A stretch of DNA of 64,000 nt from an uncultured Paracoccaceae bacterium (GTDB taxonomy: Bacteria > Pseudomonadota > Alphaproteobacteria > Rhodobacterales > Rhodobacteraceae). Positions 28,634 to 35,995 of this stretch are shown piece by piece. Positions within the stretch are counted from its first letter, which is position 1. Each line of letters opens with the position of its first letter. Made by a program: the position numbers and the translations under genes. The stretch lies in assembly GCA_947501025.1 (NCBI GenBank), contig CANMUM010000003.1, forward strand, positions 132,683 through 196,682, read 5' to 3'. The notes beneath the pieces were generated by a model. It saw nothing but the letters and a program-made list of their open reading frames with translations, did no database searches and was not told where the DNA came from.

Positions 28634-29748
28634 TAGACACGCATTGGCATCACGACATAAAGTGTCGATTCGTCTCCACCTTCAGTGATCACCGCAGGGT
28701 CGCCAGATGTATTGAGCATGATGACAGCGTTTTCACGGTCAATTTGACTTGAAATCTCGTGAAGATATTTCGCATTAAACCCAATATCGAGCGCCTCATC
28801 CAGATAAGCCACAGCCATCTCTTCTTGAGCCGAACCTGAATCTGGACTTTGTACAGAAAGAATCAAACGATCTTCACTTAAAGAGAATTTGACCGCACGC
28901 GAGCGCTCAGAAGATACTGTCGACACACGATCAACTGCAATTGATAGGTCTTTTGCATCAACTTCCAAACGACGATTATTGGAGAGCGGAACCACGCGCG
29001 TATAGTCGGGAAATGTGCCGTCGATCACTTTTGATGTCAGCACAACATCGGGCGTTGCAAAGCGAAGTTTTGTCTCCGAAATTGAAACAGCGATTTGCTG
29101 ATCATCCTCCAAAAGCTTGCGCAGTTCGCCAACGGTTTTGCGCGGAATGATGACACCTGCCATGGATTGAGCTTCTTCTGGACAGGGCGTGTCAACGCGA
29201 GCCAGACGGTGACCATCCGTTGCAACGGCGCGCAGCTGCTGCTGACCATCGCGTTCAGCAATATGAATATAAACGCCGTTAAGATAATAACGCGTTTCTT
29301 CATTTGACATGGCAAATTTGGACTTATCGATCAAACGACGGAGCTCTTTGGCTTCGATGGCAAAATTGCAATCATATTCGGCCATGGCCATCATCGGAAA
29401 ATCTTCACGTGGCAATGTGGCAAGTGAGAACTTTGAACGGCCCGCAGACACCTCAAGACGGCCCGAAAGCTCATCGGCTGCAAGTGAAACCATCGATCCA
29501 TCTGGAAGCTTACGAACGATTTCGTGCAAGATTTGCGCAGATACGGTTGTTGCCCCTGCGGCCTCAACGACTGCATCAACACGATCGATAAGTTCGATGT
29601 CCAAATCCGTCGCGCGAAAGCTCACTTTTGCATCTTGAGCTTCGATTAAAACATTGGCCAAAATGGGTATCGTATTGCGGCGCTCAACAACCGAATTTGC
29701 ATGGTTCATTGCCCGCAATAAAGCTGATTTCTCAATATTTGCCTTCAT
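28633..29748 (-). CDS. dnaN: DNA polymerase III subunit beta (sliding clamp)
   Basis: Ring-shaped processivity clamp of the replicase. The three repeated clamp domains are visible across 371 residues; typical pieces are NTIPILANVLIEA, LSGRLEVSAGRSKFSLATLP, NEETRYYLNGVYIH, TDGHRLA and a C-terminal YVVMPMRV that ends the family. It is 78 bases downstream of dnaA and overlaps recF by one base. Confidence 0.98.
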   Translation of the reverse strand: MKANIEKSALLRAMNHANSVVERRNTIPILANVLIEAQDAKVSFRATDLDIELIDRVDAVVEAAGATTVSAQILHEIVRKLPDGSMVSLAADELSGRLEVSAGRSKFSLATLPREDFPMMAMAEYDCNFAIEAKELRRLIDKSKFAMSNEETRYYLNGVYIHIAERDGQQQLRAVATDGHRLARVDTPCPEEAQSMAGVIIPRKTVGELRKLLEDDQQIAVSISETKLRFATPDVVLTSKVIDGTFPDYTRVVPLSNNRRLEVDAKDLSIAVDRVSTVSSERSRAVKFSLSEDRLILSVQSPDSGSAQEEMAVAYLDEALDIGFNAKYLHEISSQIDRENAVIMLNTSGDPAVITEGGDESTLYVVMPMRV

Positions 29749-29826
29749 AATTTATCTCACATCCTATTTGGATATTAGATTAGTCCTAGGGGGTACGAAG
29801 GTCAAGCGCCCAAGGCCATTTTCACC

Positions 29827-31176
29827 TTATGCTTCAAGCTGTCTGCGGAGCGCCTCTAAGCTCTCAGCCATCTCACTATCATGGCGAGATAAATCTTCGA
29901 TTTTGCGCACAGCATGAATGACAGTTGTATGATCGCGGCCACCAAATGCACGGCCAATATCTGGTAGTGATTTGGTTGTTAAAGTCTTTGCCAAATACAT
30001 TGCCATTTGGCGCGGGCGAGCTATGGCCTGCGTGCGGCGCGCACCTATGAGATCAGATACACGGATATTATTAAACTCGGCGGTTTTTTTGATGATATGT
30101 TCAACTGTGACCTTGGTTTTTGAAACGCGCAAAATATCTGCCAAAATATCATAAGCCAAATCCAAAGAAACAGGTTTTCCAGTTAGATCGGCATAAGCAA
30201 ATAGCCTTGTGAGCGATCCTTCCAAAACACGCACATTGGATGAAATGCGCTGGGCAAGAAATTCTAAAACGCCCTCTTCAAGTGCCAAATGGGGATGGTC
30301 GCGCAATTGGAACTCAGCCTTACTTTGTAAGATGCCAAGGCGCAATTCATAATCTGTCGGGTGAATATCGACCATCAACCCCCATTGGAGGCGAGAGCGG
30401 ATGCGATCTTCAATACCCTCAATATCGCCAGGGGCACGATCAGCCGAAATAATAATTTGCTTATTTTGATCAACAAGGGCGTTGAATGTATAGAAGAATT
30501 CATCTTGGGTGCTATCTTTGCCAGCAATAAATTGCACATCATCAACCAATAAAACATCCACTGAACGGAAGATTTCTTTGAAATCCTGCATCGTTTTTGA
30601 ACGAAGCGCCTGAACGAAGCGATACATAAATTGTTCTGCTGAAAGAAAAAGCACGCGCTTACTTGGGTCGCGCTCTAAAATTCCCCATGCGATAGCATGC
30701 ATAAGATGTGTTTTTCCAAGCCCAACACCAGAATACAAAAAGAGAGGGTTGAAATTCACCCCTTCCCCATCGGCCACACGCTTGGCCGCTGCGAAAGCGA
30801 GTTCATTGGATTTACCGACCACAAAACGATCGAACTTATATCGCGCATCAAGGGTATTTGATGGCAAATCAGGGAGCTCATCATTGCTCGGAGCGGCTAT
30901 CTTTGGCGCTTCTTTAACAGGTGCGGGCGCGGTGACTTCATTAATTTGAAATTCAAGACGCACAACCTTGCCGCCATGATCCCAAAAAGCGCTTTGAATT
31001 TGTTGGCCAAAGCTGCGTTCGACCCAATCCGCAAAAAACTTTGATGGTACAGAAAAATTGGCAGACTGATCGGTCATGCCACAAAATTCCATTTGTTCGA
31101 TCCAATTTCGAAAGGAATCACGTCCAATGCGTCCGCGCAGGTCTTCTTTGACCGTTGTCCACATTGCTTCGCTCAT
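29827..31176 (-). CDS. dnaA: Chromosomal replication initiator DnaA
   Basis: Initiator ATPase that melts oriC. Domain I (residues 1-80), a short linker domain II, AAA+ domain III with Walker A GVGLGKTHLMHA (about 150) and Walker B LLVDDVQFIAGK, and domain IV with the DNA-binding signature GGRDHTTVIHAVRKIE near residue 420. At 449 residues it is on the short side for alphaproteobacteria because of a short domain II. The ATG has a strong AGGGGGA site. No cluster of DnaA boxes is visible in its flanks, so the origin may be elsewhere. Confidence 0.98.
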   Translation of the reverse strand: MSEAMWTTVKEDLRGRIGRDSFRNWIEQMEFCGMTDQSANFSVPSKFFADWVERSFGQQIQSAFWDHGGKVVRLEFQINEVTAPAPVKEAPKIAAPSNDELPDLPSNTLDARYKFDRFVVGKSNELAFAAAKRVADGEGVNFNPLFLYSGVGLGKTHLMHAIAWGILERDPSKRVLFLSAEQFMYRFVQALRSKTMQDFKEIFRSVDVLLVDDVQFIAGKDSTQDEFFYTFNALVDQNKQIIISADRAPGDIEGIEDRIRSRLQWGLMVDIHPTDYELRLGILQSKAEFQLRDHPHLALEEGVLEFLAQRISSNVRVLEGSLTRLFAYADLTGKPVSLDLAYDILADILRVSKTKVTVEHIIKKTAEFNNIRVSDLIGARRTQAIARPRQMAMYLAKTLTTKSLPDIGRAFGGRDHTTVIHAVRKIEDLSRHDSEMAESLEALRRQLEA

Positions 31177-31341
31177 TCGATTCCCCCTAAAAATTCCGCA
31201 AAAAACAATGCAGAGAACTTCTGCGAATAGTTTTGCGATGTTGATGAGAGATCAAGCTAACGAGCGAAACCGATTCATGCAATAGAAACAAAAACCGAAC
31301 GCCTTAATTTTCTCTATTGACCATGAAAAGAATCGGGTAAA

Positions 31342-32148
31342 TTAGAGCAGTTCAGCGGCCTTAAAGCTAAAATCATGCTCTTTTCCGATAATCACATGAT
31401 CATGAACTTCGATTCCAATCGAATTTGCAGCCTCAGCGATTCGCGCAGTCATATCAATATCAGATTGTGACGGCGTTGGATCTCCAGACGGGTGATTATG
31501 GACAAGAATCAAGGCAGATGCGTTAATCTCAAGGGCGCGTTTCACGACCTCACGTGGATAGACTGGCACATGATCGACTGTGCCTTTTTGTTGCTCTTCA
31601 TCTGCAATCAACGTGTTTTTGCGATCAAGAAATAAAATCCGGAATTGTTCGGTCTGCCTATGCGCCATGGCTGTTTTGCAATAATCCATCAGCGCATCCC
31701 ATGATGCTATCACATCTTTATGCATCACTTTGGCCTGAGCCAATTTATGTGCAGCCGCTTCAACGATTTTGAGTTCACCCGCAACAGCATCACCGACACC
31801 TTGTATCTTGATCAACTCCGAAAACGGTGCAGATAGCGCTTTATTGAAATCATTTTCAAAGGTTTCAAGTATGCGCTTTGCTAGCGGCTTTACATCGCGC
31901 CTTGGGATTGTTCGAAACAATATAAGCTCAAGCAATTCATAATCAGCCAAAGCAGATGATCCTGAGCGTAAAAACTTTTCCCGCAGACGTTGCCGATGAT
32001 GATGATAATGAGGCTCAGAACCGCTGCTCTTGGACTCGTTTTTCCAATAACGTTTTTTTCCAAACGATTTTAAAAAAGGTATTCCTGCTTCTCGAAATGA
32101 ATTATCTGACATGAGGAAAGATTTATCAAGAGATGGTAAACCAAGCAT
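31342..32148 (-). CDS. radC: RadC/JAB-domain protein
   Basis: MPN/JAMM-fold protein long called DNA-repair protein RadC, though its biochemical role is unproven. Residues about 55-130 hold a helix-hairpin-helix UPF0758 domain (LADYELLELILFRTIPRRDVKPLAKRIL, IQGVGDAVAGELK); residues 140-268 hold the JAB domain with the metal motif HNHPSGDPTPSQSDID and an upstream Glu. The first 50 residues are basic and low-complexity, with an HHHH run, and the true start could be the ATG at 32112. It follows map on the same strand, a common alphaproteobacterial order. Confidence 0.92.
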   Translation of the reverse strand: MLGLPSLDKSFLMSDNSFREAGIPFLKSFGKKRYWKNESKSSGSEPHYHHHRQRLREKFLRSGSSALADYELLELILFRTIPRRDVKPLAKRILETFENDFNKALSAPFSELIKIQGVGDAVAGELKIVEAAAHKLAQAKVMHKDVIASWDALMDYCKTAMAHRQTEQFRILFLDRKNTLIADEEQQKGTVDHVPVYPREVVKRALEINASALILVHNHPSGDPTPSQSDIDMTARIAEAANSIGIEVHDHVIIGKEHDFSFKAAELL

Positions 32149-32190
32149 TAAGATTAGGCATTATCAGGGATGTTGATAAACCCAATAATC

Positions 32191-33036
32191 CTATGATTTC
32201 AGCACCTGATCAAAAAGACCTTTTGGTGATTCTGTGAATATCTCAGCGCCATTTTCAGTTATGCCTATCGTATGCTCAAATTGTGCAGATAATTTTCGAT
32301 CCACCGTTATCGCCGTCCAATTATCAGCAAGCACTTCGCAATCATATTTCCCAAGATTCAACATAGGCTCAATTGTAAAGAACATACCCTCTTCAATCAC
32401 AGGGCCTTTTCCCCATCGCCCAAAATGCACGACATTGGGCGCCGAGTGAAACACAGCCCCAATACCATGCCCGCAAAAATCGCGCACAACCGATAAATTA
32501 TGCTTATGAGCATATTCTGAAATAGCGGCACCAATATCACCAAATGTGTTACCTGGTTTGGCTTGTTCAATGCCGAGCATTAACGCATCATGAGTAACCT
32601 GTATCAGACGCTTGGCATATGGTTTCGCCTTCCCAGCCACATACATGCGCGAATTATCACCATACCAACCATCCACAATGCAAGTCACATCGATATTCAG
32701 AATATCACCATCAATGATGGTGTCATCTTTGCGCTTTGAGTTTTTGCTGGTTGCGCTCGGTATTTTCTCCCCAGGAATACCATGACACACGACATGGTTT
32801 AAAGAGATACATGATGATTTGGGATATCCACGATAACCGAGCGTGGCTGGGACAGAATTATTTGCAATCATAAAATCATGGCAAATCTGATCGAGTTCAC
32901 CCGTTGTAACGCCGGGGCGCACATACTCACCAATCATATCGAGAATTTCGGCTGCAAGCTTACCTGCTTTGCGCATTCCTTCAAAATCTGCGGCACTATG
33001 TATTGTAATTCCGTTTTTATTTATCGGTCGTTTCAA
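32191..33036 (-). CDS. map: Type I methionine aminopeptidase
   Basis: Removes the initiator methionine from nascent proteins. The five metal ligands are visible: Asp in LNIDVT, Asp in WYGDNSRM, His in CGHGIG, Glu in FTIEPML and Glu in QFEHTIG. A short charged insertion (SATSKNSKRKDD) sits between the conserved CHGIPGEKIP and DGDILNID segments. The start is a TTG with AGGA at good spacing; no ATG lies far enough upstream to be complete. Length 281. Followed by radC after 42 bases. Confidence 0.95.
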   Translation of the reverse strand: MKRPINKNGITIHSAADFEGMRKAGKLAAEILDMIGEYVRPGVTTGELDQICHDFMIANNSVPATLGYRGYPKSSCISLNHVVCHGIPGEKIPSATSKNSKRKDDTIIDGDILNIDVTCIVDGWYGDNSRMYVAGKAKPYAKRLIQVTHDALMLGIEQAKPGNTFGDIGAAISEYAHKHNLSVVRDFCGHGIGAVFHSAPNVVHFGRWGKGPVIEEGMFFTIEPMLNLGKYDCEVLADNWTAITVDRKLSAQFEHTIGITENGAEIFTESPKGLFDQVLKS

Positions 33037-33100
33037 AATTAAATCCTATGTTTGAAACATACATACCAAACAAGGCGCGTGACGCAATCCCCACAACAAA

Positions 33101-33126
33101 AAAAGGCGGGAATGAACCCGCCTTTT
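33101..33126 (-). terminator. Rho-independent terminator downstream of hsp20
   Basis: Read on the minus strand: AAAAGGCGGG, loop TTCATT, CCCGCCTTTT followed by TTTGTTG. Ten perfect pairs with a T run. It lies 14 bases after the hsp20 stop codon and isolates hsp20 from map. Confidence 0.92.
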
Positions 33127-33139
33127 CAACATGGTCAGA

Positions 33140-33592
33140 TTAGTTCTTTGTAGATATCTTTTTCGATGACTTCGAAATCTCAATCTCTCGAGGCTTTAAA
33201 GCTTCTGGAATTTCGCGTTCAAGGGACACATAAAGCAGCCCATTTTCAAGCGATGCATCCCGCACCTTCACGTGATCTGCCAATTGGAAACGGCGTTCAA
33301 ATGCGCGCTGGGCAATACCACGATGTAGAAATTCTTGCGGCTCATCAGCCTCCTCGCCCTTTGCTCCTGTCACAACCAAAAAACCATCCTTGCTCTCAAT
33401 GGTGAGGTCATTTTCTGAAAAACCTGCAACTGCCAGCGTAATACGATAGGCATTCTCATCAAGTTTTTCGATATTGAATGGGGGGTAGCTATTTTGACCT
33501 TGATCAACATTTTTTAAATTATCAAGAACATTTGCCAAACGATCGAAACCAACAGAATGGCGGTATAGCGGTGTAAAATCAAATTGTCTCAT
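33140..33592 (-). CDS. Small heat-shock protein, Hsp20/IbpA family
   Basis: ATP-independent chaperone of 150 residues that holds unfolding proteins. The alpha-crystallin domain spans about residues 35-130: YRITLAVAGFSENDLTIESKDGFLVVTG, then FERRFQLADHVKVRDASLENGLLYVSLERE, with the C-terminal I-x-I anchor IEIS. The N-terminus MRQFDFTPLYRHSVGFDR is that of alphaproteobacterial IbpA-like proteins. A strong AGGAGGA Shine-Dalgarno precedes the ATG, and the leader can fold so that this site is paired, suggesting thermosensor control. It has its own terminator. Confidence 0.94.
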   Translation of the reverse strand: MRQFDFTPLYRHSVGFDRLANVLDNLKNVDQGQNSYPPFNIEKLDENAYRITLAVAGFSENDLTIESKDGFLVVTGAKGEEADEPQEFLHRGIAQRAFERRFQLADHVKVRDASLENGLLYVSLEREIPEALKPREIEISKSSKKISTKN

Positions 33593-33692
33593 TTCATCCT
33601 CCTAAAGCGATGTAAAATTGCTTCCCAAATGGCGAAGCGGTTAGAATTATCAAACCCCATTATGGGCGCCTGATAATATAAATTTAGGATGA
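33593..33692 (-). promoter_or_regulatory. hsp20 leader, candidate ROSE-like RNA thermometer
   Basis: On the minus strand the leader begins with TCATCCTAAA (33683-33692), complementary to TTTAGG and ATGA of the TTTAGGAGGATGA segment (33594-33606) that contains the Shine-Dalgarno; three bases (AGG) bulge. Between the arms are two hairpins: TTATCA/TGATAA with an inner CCCA/TGGG (33647-33676) and GCTTC/GAAGC (33620-33638). The closed form would bury the ribosome-binding site next to the hsp20 ATG. This is read by eye, without energy calculation. Confidence 0.5.
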
Positions 33693-33704
33693 GTTTTTAT
33701 GATT

Positions 33705-34379
33705 TCAAGAGCCGTTGACCAATTTATATCCAACCCCGCGAACCGTTTGCAAATGGGTCGGCTGTTTGGGATTGCTTTCAATCTTTCTTCGCAATCTCGT
33801 CATCTGCACATCAATAGCACGCGAACCCTCACCTTCAAGATGTGCCGCGCGAGATAATTCGTCACGATCAACTTCCTTGCCAAAGTTTTGCACAAGTATA
33901 TTCAAAATATCGCGTTCACTGCGTGTTAATTCCACAATTTGGCCTGAATGCGTTAGCCGCCCTTCGATGAGCTCATAAATAAAATCGCCAAATTTCTGAA
34001 CACTCACCTTCTGGTCTTCAACAACAACGCGCCGCATAACCGCTTCGATGCGCAAAACAAGCTCTCTAGGGTCAAATGGCTTAGGAACAAAATCATCCAC
34101 GCCCGCCTCAAGCCCCTTCAAACGATCATCAACCGATCCTCTCGCCGTGAGCATAATGATCGGCATATCATTGGTTTTTCGAAATTCTTTCGCAAAACTA
34201 ATCCCGTCTTTTCCGCCCATCATGACATCCAGAATCATGACATCAAAATCCATAGATTTAAGAAGACTTTCGGCCGCCTCAGCACTTTCAACTGCGCTAA
34301 CTTGATAACCTTGCTTGATTAAATATTTTTTTAATAAATCACGAATTTTTGTGTCATCATCCACGATAAGAATATGCAT
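33705..34379 (-). CDS. petR: OmpR-family response regulator, PetR-like
   Basis: Two-component regulator of 224 residues. The receiver domain has the phospho-acceptor Asp51 (LDVMMGG), acidic pair VDDD and Lys101 (VPKPFDP); the C-terminal winged helix (about 130-224) includes LTRSERDILNILVQN and RAIDVQMTRLRRKIE, ending TVRGVGYKL. The ATG at 34379 overlaps the stop of the MarR gene (TGATG). The MarR-response-regulator pair followed divergently by a branched-chain aminotransferase is the petP-petR arrangement known from Rhodobacter. No histidine kinase is adjacent. Confidence 0.88.
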   Translation of the reverse strand: MHILIVDDDTKIRDLLKKYLIKQGYQVSAVESAEAAESLLKSMDFDVMILDVMMGGKDGISFAKEFRKTNDMPIIMLTARGSVDDRLKGLEAGVDDFVPKPFDPRELVLRIEAVMRRVVVEDQKVSVQKFGDFIYELIEGRLTHSGQIVELTRSERDILNILVQNFGKEVDRDELSRAAHLEGEGSRAIDVQMTRLRRKIESNPKQPTHLQTVRGVGYKLVNGS

Positions 34380-34933
34380 CAACCACGATCCTTTTGACCC
34401 GTACCGAATTTTTCAACCATTTCATCCAAAGAAGGGTCAATAATATGCCCAAGGACTTTACGAAATCCACCAACAGCCTCAGGCCCCGCCTTGAGAAAGG
34501 CTTCCCGAATACGCTTACGCTGAGCGGTTGAAAGCTCCTGCTCAAAACGACTACCTTTTTCAGTGAGTGACAGATGTCGTTCACGCCGATCTAAGCTCCC
34601 AATCTCGCTTTGAACATATTCAAGCTCAATCAAACGTCTAAGGACACGGTTTAGGCTTTGCTTCGTAATACCAAGCACATCAAGCAGCTCGGACACAGTC
34701 AAACCTGGGCGGCAATTGATAAAATGTAACGCACGGTGATGTGCGCGTCCAAGGCCGTTTTTTTCTAAAATTTGATCAGGATCGGAAGTGAAACTCTTAT
34801 AAGCGAAGAACAATAGCTCAATATGCTGCCTGATGCCATCATCAGTTAAAAACAGCAATTCATTTTCACTCACGCGCATATATTTTGGATTCCTGTCGTT
34901 CAAAATATTTTCCACCTTCACATATGTCAGCAT
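34379..34933 (-). CDS. petP: MarR-family transcriptional regulator, PetP-like
   Basis: Winged-helix regulator of 184 residues: LGRAHHRALHFINCRPGLTVSELLDVLGITKQSLNRVLRRLIE is the DNA-binding region (about 62-105), followed by the beta wing with GSLDRRERHLSLTEKG. The preceding segment FLTDDGIRQHIELLFFAYKSF is characteristic of PetP-like proteins. An internal ATG (Met19, at 34879) fits the family start better, so the first 18 residues are doubtful. Its stop overlaps the petR start. The ligand and targets are unknown; autoregulation or control of the divergent ilvE is possible. Confidence 0.82.
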   Translation of the reverse strand: MLTYVKVENILNDRNPKYMRVSENELLFLTDDGIRQHIELLFFAYKSFTSDPDQILEKNGLGRAHHRALHFINCRPGLTVSELLDVLGITKQSLNRVLRRLIELEYVQSEIGSLDRRERHLSLTEKGSRFEQELSTAQRKRIREAFLKAGPEAVGGFRKVLGHIIDPSLDEMVEKFGTGQKDRG

Positions 34934-35068
34934 TATTGACTTTAATCAAACAGAATGCTAGTCCAACCATCACAATATGTAATATATAACAATAATTTCT
35001 GTTTTTTAGGACATAAAATTATAAAATGCAGTAAAAATTTGTTATAATCACCAATGGAGACTTGAAAA

Positions 35069-35935
35069 ATGACAAATTATGAAGACCGCGACGGCTTGAT
35101 CTGGATGGATGGTGAATTGATTCCTTGGCGCGAATCAAAAGTCCATATTTTGTCACATGCCATGCATTATGCCTCATCAGTATTTGAGGGTGAGCGTTGC
35201 TATAACGGCAAAATTTTCAAATCAACGGAACATTCTGAGCGTCTTAAATTCTCAGGTGATCTTCTTGATATGCCTATCCCTTACAGTGTTGAAGAGATCG
35301 ATGCCGCTAAAGATGCAACGCTCAAAGCCAATAACTTAACAGACGCATATGTACGCGCCGTTGCGTTTCGTGGTGCTGGCGATGAAATGGGAGTCGCGTC
35401 AAAGGGCAACCCCGTCCGCCTCGCCATCGCTTGCTGGTCTTGGGGCGCGTATTATGGTGATGCAAAGCTTCAAGGTGCAAAACTCGACATTGCAAAATGG
35501 CGTCGCCCCGATCCCGCAACAATTCCACATGAAGCCAAGGCCGCTGGCCTTTATATGATCTGTACAATGTCAAAACACGCCGCGATGGAGAAAGGTTGTA
35601 CGGATGCATTGATGATGGATTATCGCGGTTATGTTGCTGAGGCGACAGGTGCAAATATCTTCTTTGTTAAGGACGGCGAAGTTCACACGCCATTGCCCGA
35701 TTCATTCCTCAACGGCATCACACGCCAAACCGTTATCGGCATGCTGGAAGAAAAGGGCATCAATGTGATTGAGCGCCATATCATGCCAGAAGAACTCGCC
35801 GATTTTGAACAATGTTGGCTCACAGGAACGGCAGCAGAAGTTACACCTGTTGGTCAAATCGGTGACTATAAATTCACGGTTGGCGACATCGCAATCGATA
35901 TAGCAGAGAGCTATGAGCGCCTCGTTCGAGCTTAA
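35069..35935 (+). CDS. ilvE: Branched-chain amino acid aminotransferase
   Basis: PLP-dependent fold-type IV transaminase for the last step of valine, leucine and isoleucine synthesis. The PLP lysine is Lys157 in EAKAAGLY; GYVAEATGANIFFVKDG and LTGTAAEVTPVGQIG are the other signatures. The 288-residue length fits. GGAGA lies eight bases before the ATG, and a TATAAT at 35043-35048 is a plausible -10 within the A+T-rich gap shared with petP. A terminator follows. D-amino-acid transaminase specificity is less likely given the BCAT-type sequence. Confidence 0.94.
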   Translation: MTNYEDRDGLIWMDGELIPWRESKVHILSHAMHYASSVFEGERCYNGKIFKSTEHSERLKFSGDLLDMPIPYSVEEIDAAKDATLKANNLTDAYVRAVAFRGAGDEMGVASKGNPVRLAIACWSWGAYYGDAKLQGAKLDIAKWRRPDPATIPHEAKAAGLYMICTMSKHAAMEKGCTDALMMDYRGYVAEATGANIFFVKDGEVHTPLPDSFLNGITRQTVIGMLEEKGINVIERHIMPEELADFEQCWLTGTAAEVTPVGQIGDYKFTVGDIAIDIAESYERLVRA

Positions 35936-35954
35936 AATTTATATCATGAAACCG

Positions 35955-35990
35955 AAAAGGGCATGGGTAAAAATCATGCCCTTTTATTTC
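35955..35990. terminator. Bidirectional terminator between ilvE and priA
   Basis: Stem AAAAGGGCATG (35955-35965), nine-base loop, stem CATGCCCTTTT (35975-35985), then ATTTCC. Eleven perfect pairs with T-rich ends in both directions, placed between the convergent ilvE and priA genes. Confidence 0.9.
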
Positions 35991-35995
35991 CAAAA

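Noticed and set aside
31177-31341. Chromosome origin next to dnaA
   Set aside because: The 165-base gap upstream of dnaA and the 78-base dnaA-dnaN gap contain no TTATCCACA boxes and no clear A+T-rich unwinding element, so an origin cannot be supported here.
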